In this document: positions 63,862 through 64,000 of the stretch, piece by piece
How the letters are laid out: every line of letters starts with the position of its first letter
How positions within the stretch are numbered: position 1 is the stretch's first letter
Origin: Paraburkholderia kururiensis JCM 10599 = LMG 19447
GTDB lineage: Bacteria; Pseudomonadota; Gammaproteobacteria; Burkholderiales; Burkholderiaceae
DNA: 64,000 nucleotides
Direction of reading: 5' to 3'
NCBI RefSeq assembly: GCF_003986935.1
Contig: NZ_RJZE01000029.1
Span: 32,001-96,000 of the forward strand
Notes under the pieces: model-generated
Databases searched by the model: none
What the model saw: only the letters and a program-made list of their open reading frames with translations
Told to the model about the DNA's origin: nothing
Position numbers and translations under genes: made by a program

Positions 63862-64000
63862 ATGCGAGACAAAGAAGATGACCGCGTCGACAGCAGCCGC
63901 CGTACGTGGCTGATAGCGACGTCCGTAGCAGGTGGCATAGGAGGCGTGGCCACTGTCGTACCCTTCGTTAGTTCGTTTGCACCATCGGAGAAGGCCCGTG
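63862..64000 (+). CDS. petA: Ubiquinol-cytochrome c reductase iron-sulfur subunit (start only)
   Basis: The first 46 residues of the Rieske protein of the bc1 complex; the rest lies beyond the window. It begins MRDKEDDRVDSSRRTWLIAT with a Tat-type twin-arginine motif (SSRRTWLIATS) and a membrane anchor (VAGGIGGVATVVPFVSSF), then SEKAR, which is the expected layout before the Rieske domain. The GTG three bases before the ATG is an alternative start. Export by TatABC, encoded 2-4 kb away, fits. The 203 bases after the NIF3 gene presumably hold its promoter. Confidence 0.93.
   Translation, partial: MRDKEDDRVDSSRRTWLIATSVAGGIGGVATVVPFVSSFAPSEKAR

Overview
This window is GC-rich, densely packed bacterial chromosome. 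Gene content, gene order and protein sequences fit a member of the Burkholderiaceae (Burkholderia, Paraburkholderia or Caballeronia type), on the primary chromosome. The family-level call rests on recognised betaproteobacterial gene neighbourhoods: the end of the alpha ribosomal operon, hemB next to engB, the mla-ibaG-murA-his block, and his-hinT-tatABC-htrA-nif3-petA. The genus cannot be resolved by reading alone. I see no rRNA, tRNA, CRISPR array, prophage or complete insertion sequence.

Layout. 1-3.9 kb: end of the translation/transcription operon (secY end, infA, rpmJ, rpsM, rpsK, rpsD, rpoA, rplQ), closed by a strong terminator. 3.9-9.3 kb: cutA overlapping dsbD, then leftward hemB and engB with a probable small RNA between them, then cytochrome c4. 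9.4-14.8 kb: system II cytochrome c maturation (resB, resC) and the methionine sulfoxide repair pair msrP-msrQ. 14.9-19.4 kb: lysA-lptM divergent from cyaY, and the cell-wall enzyme PBP1a. 19.6-27.9 kb: pilM, pilN, a fused pilO-pilP, pilQ, aroK, aroB, a dGTPase-like gene and glpQ/ugpQ. 27.9-30.3 kb: a DUF883 protein, ompW, and a REP-type transposase homologue whose active site looks lost. 30.3-36.9 kb: gltB-gltD behind a promoter carrying a perfect 16-bp inverted repeat. 37.1-43.4 kb: thpR, an AT-richer SbmA/BacA-like ABC exporter, and a TPP-riboswitch-controlled thiO-thiS-thiG-thiE operon. 43.5-51.3 kb: lipid-asymmetry genes mlaF-E-D-A-C-B, an ABC-2 transporter pair, ibaG/bolA, murA. 51.3-58.8 kb: the histidine pathway hisG-D-C-B-H-A-F-I-E. 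58.9-64 kb: a DUF4870 membrane protein, hinT, tatA-B-C, a DegS/DegQ-type protease, a NIF3-family protein and the start of petA.

How the parts work together. Much of the window serves the envelope and respiratory chain. DsbD supplies periplasmic reductant and ResBC attach haem, giving products such as cytochrome c4. TatABC exports folded cofactor proteins, including MsrP and the Rieske protein PetA, both of which start here with Tat-like twin-arginine signals. Mla, PBP1a, MurA, LptM and HtrA maintain the envelope. The metabolic blocks (his, thi, aro, glt, lysA, hemB) are biosynthetic housekeeping.

Most of the window is ordinary core genome. The observations most worth following are the small RNA between hemB and engB, with a loop that copies the anti-Shine-Dalgarno sequence; the inverted repeat in front of gltB; the conserved but apparently catalytically dead transposase homologue beside it; the PilO-PilP fusion with a short PilQ; and the unexplained N-terminal domain of ThiE.
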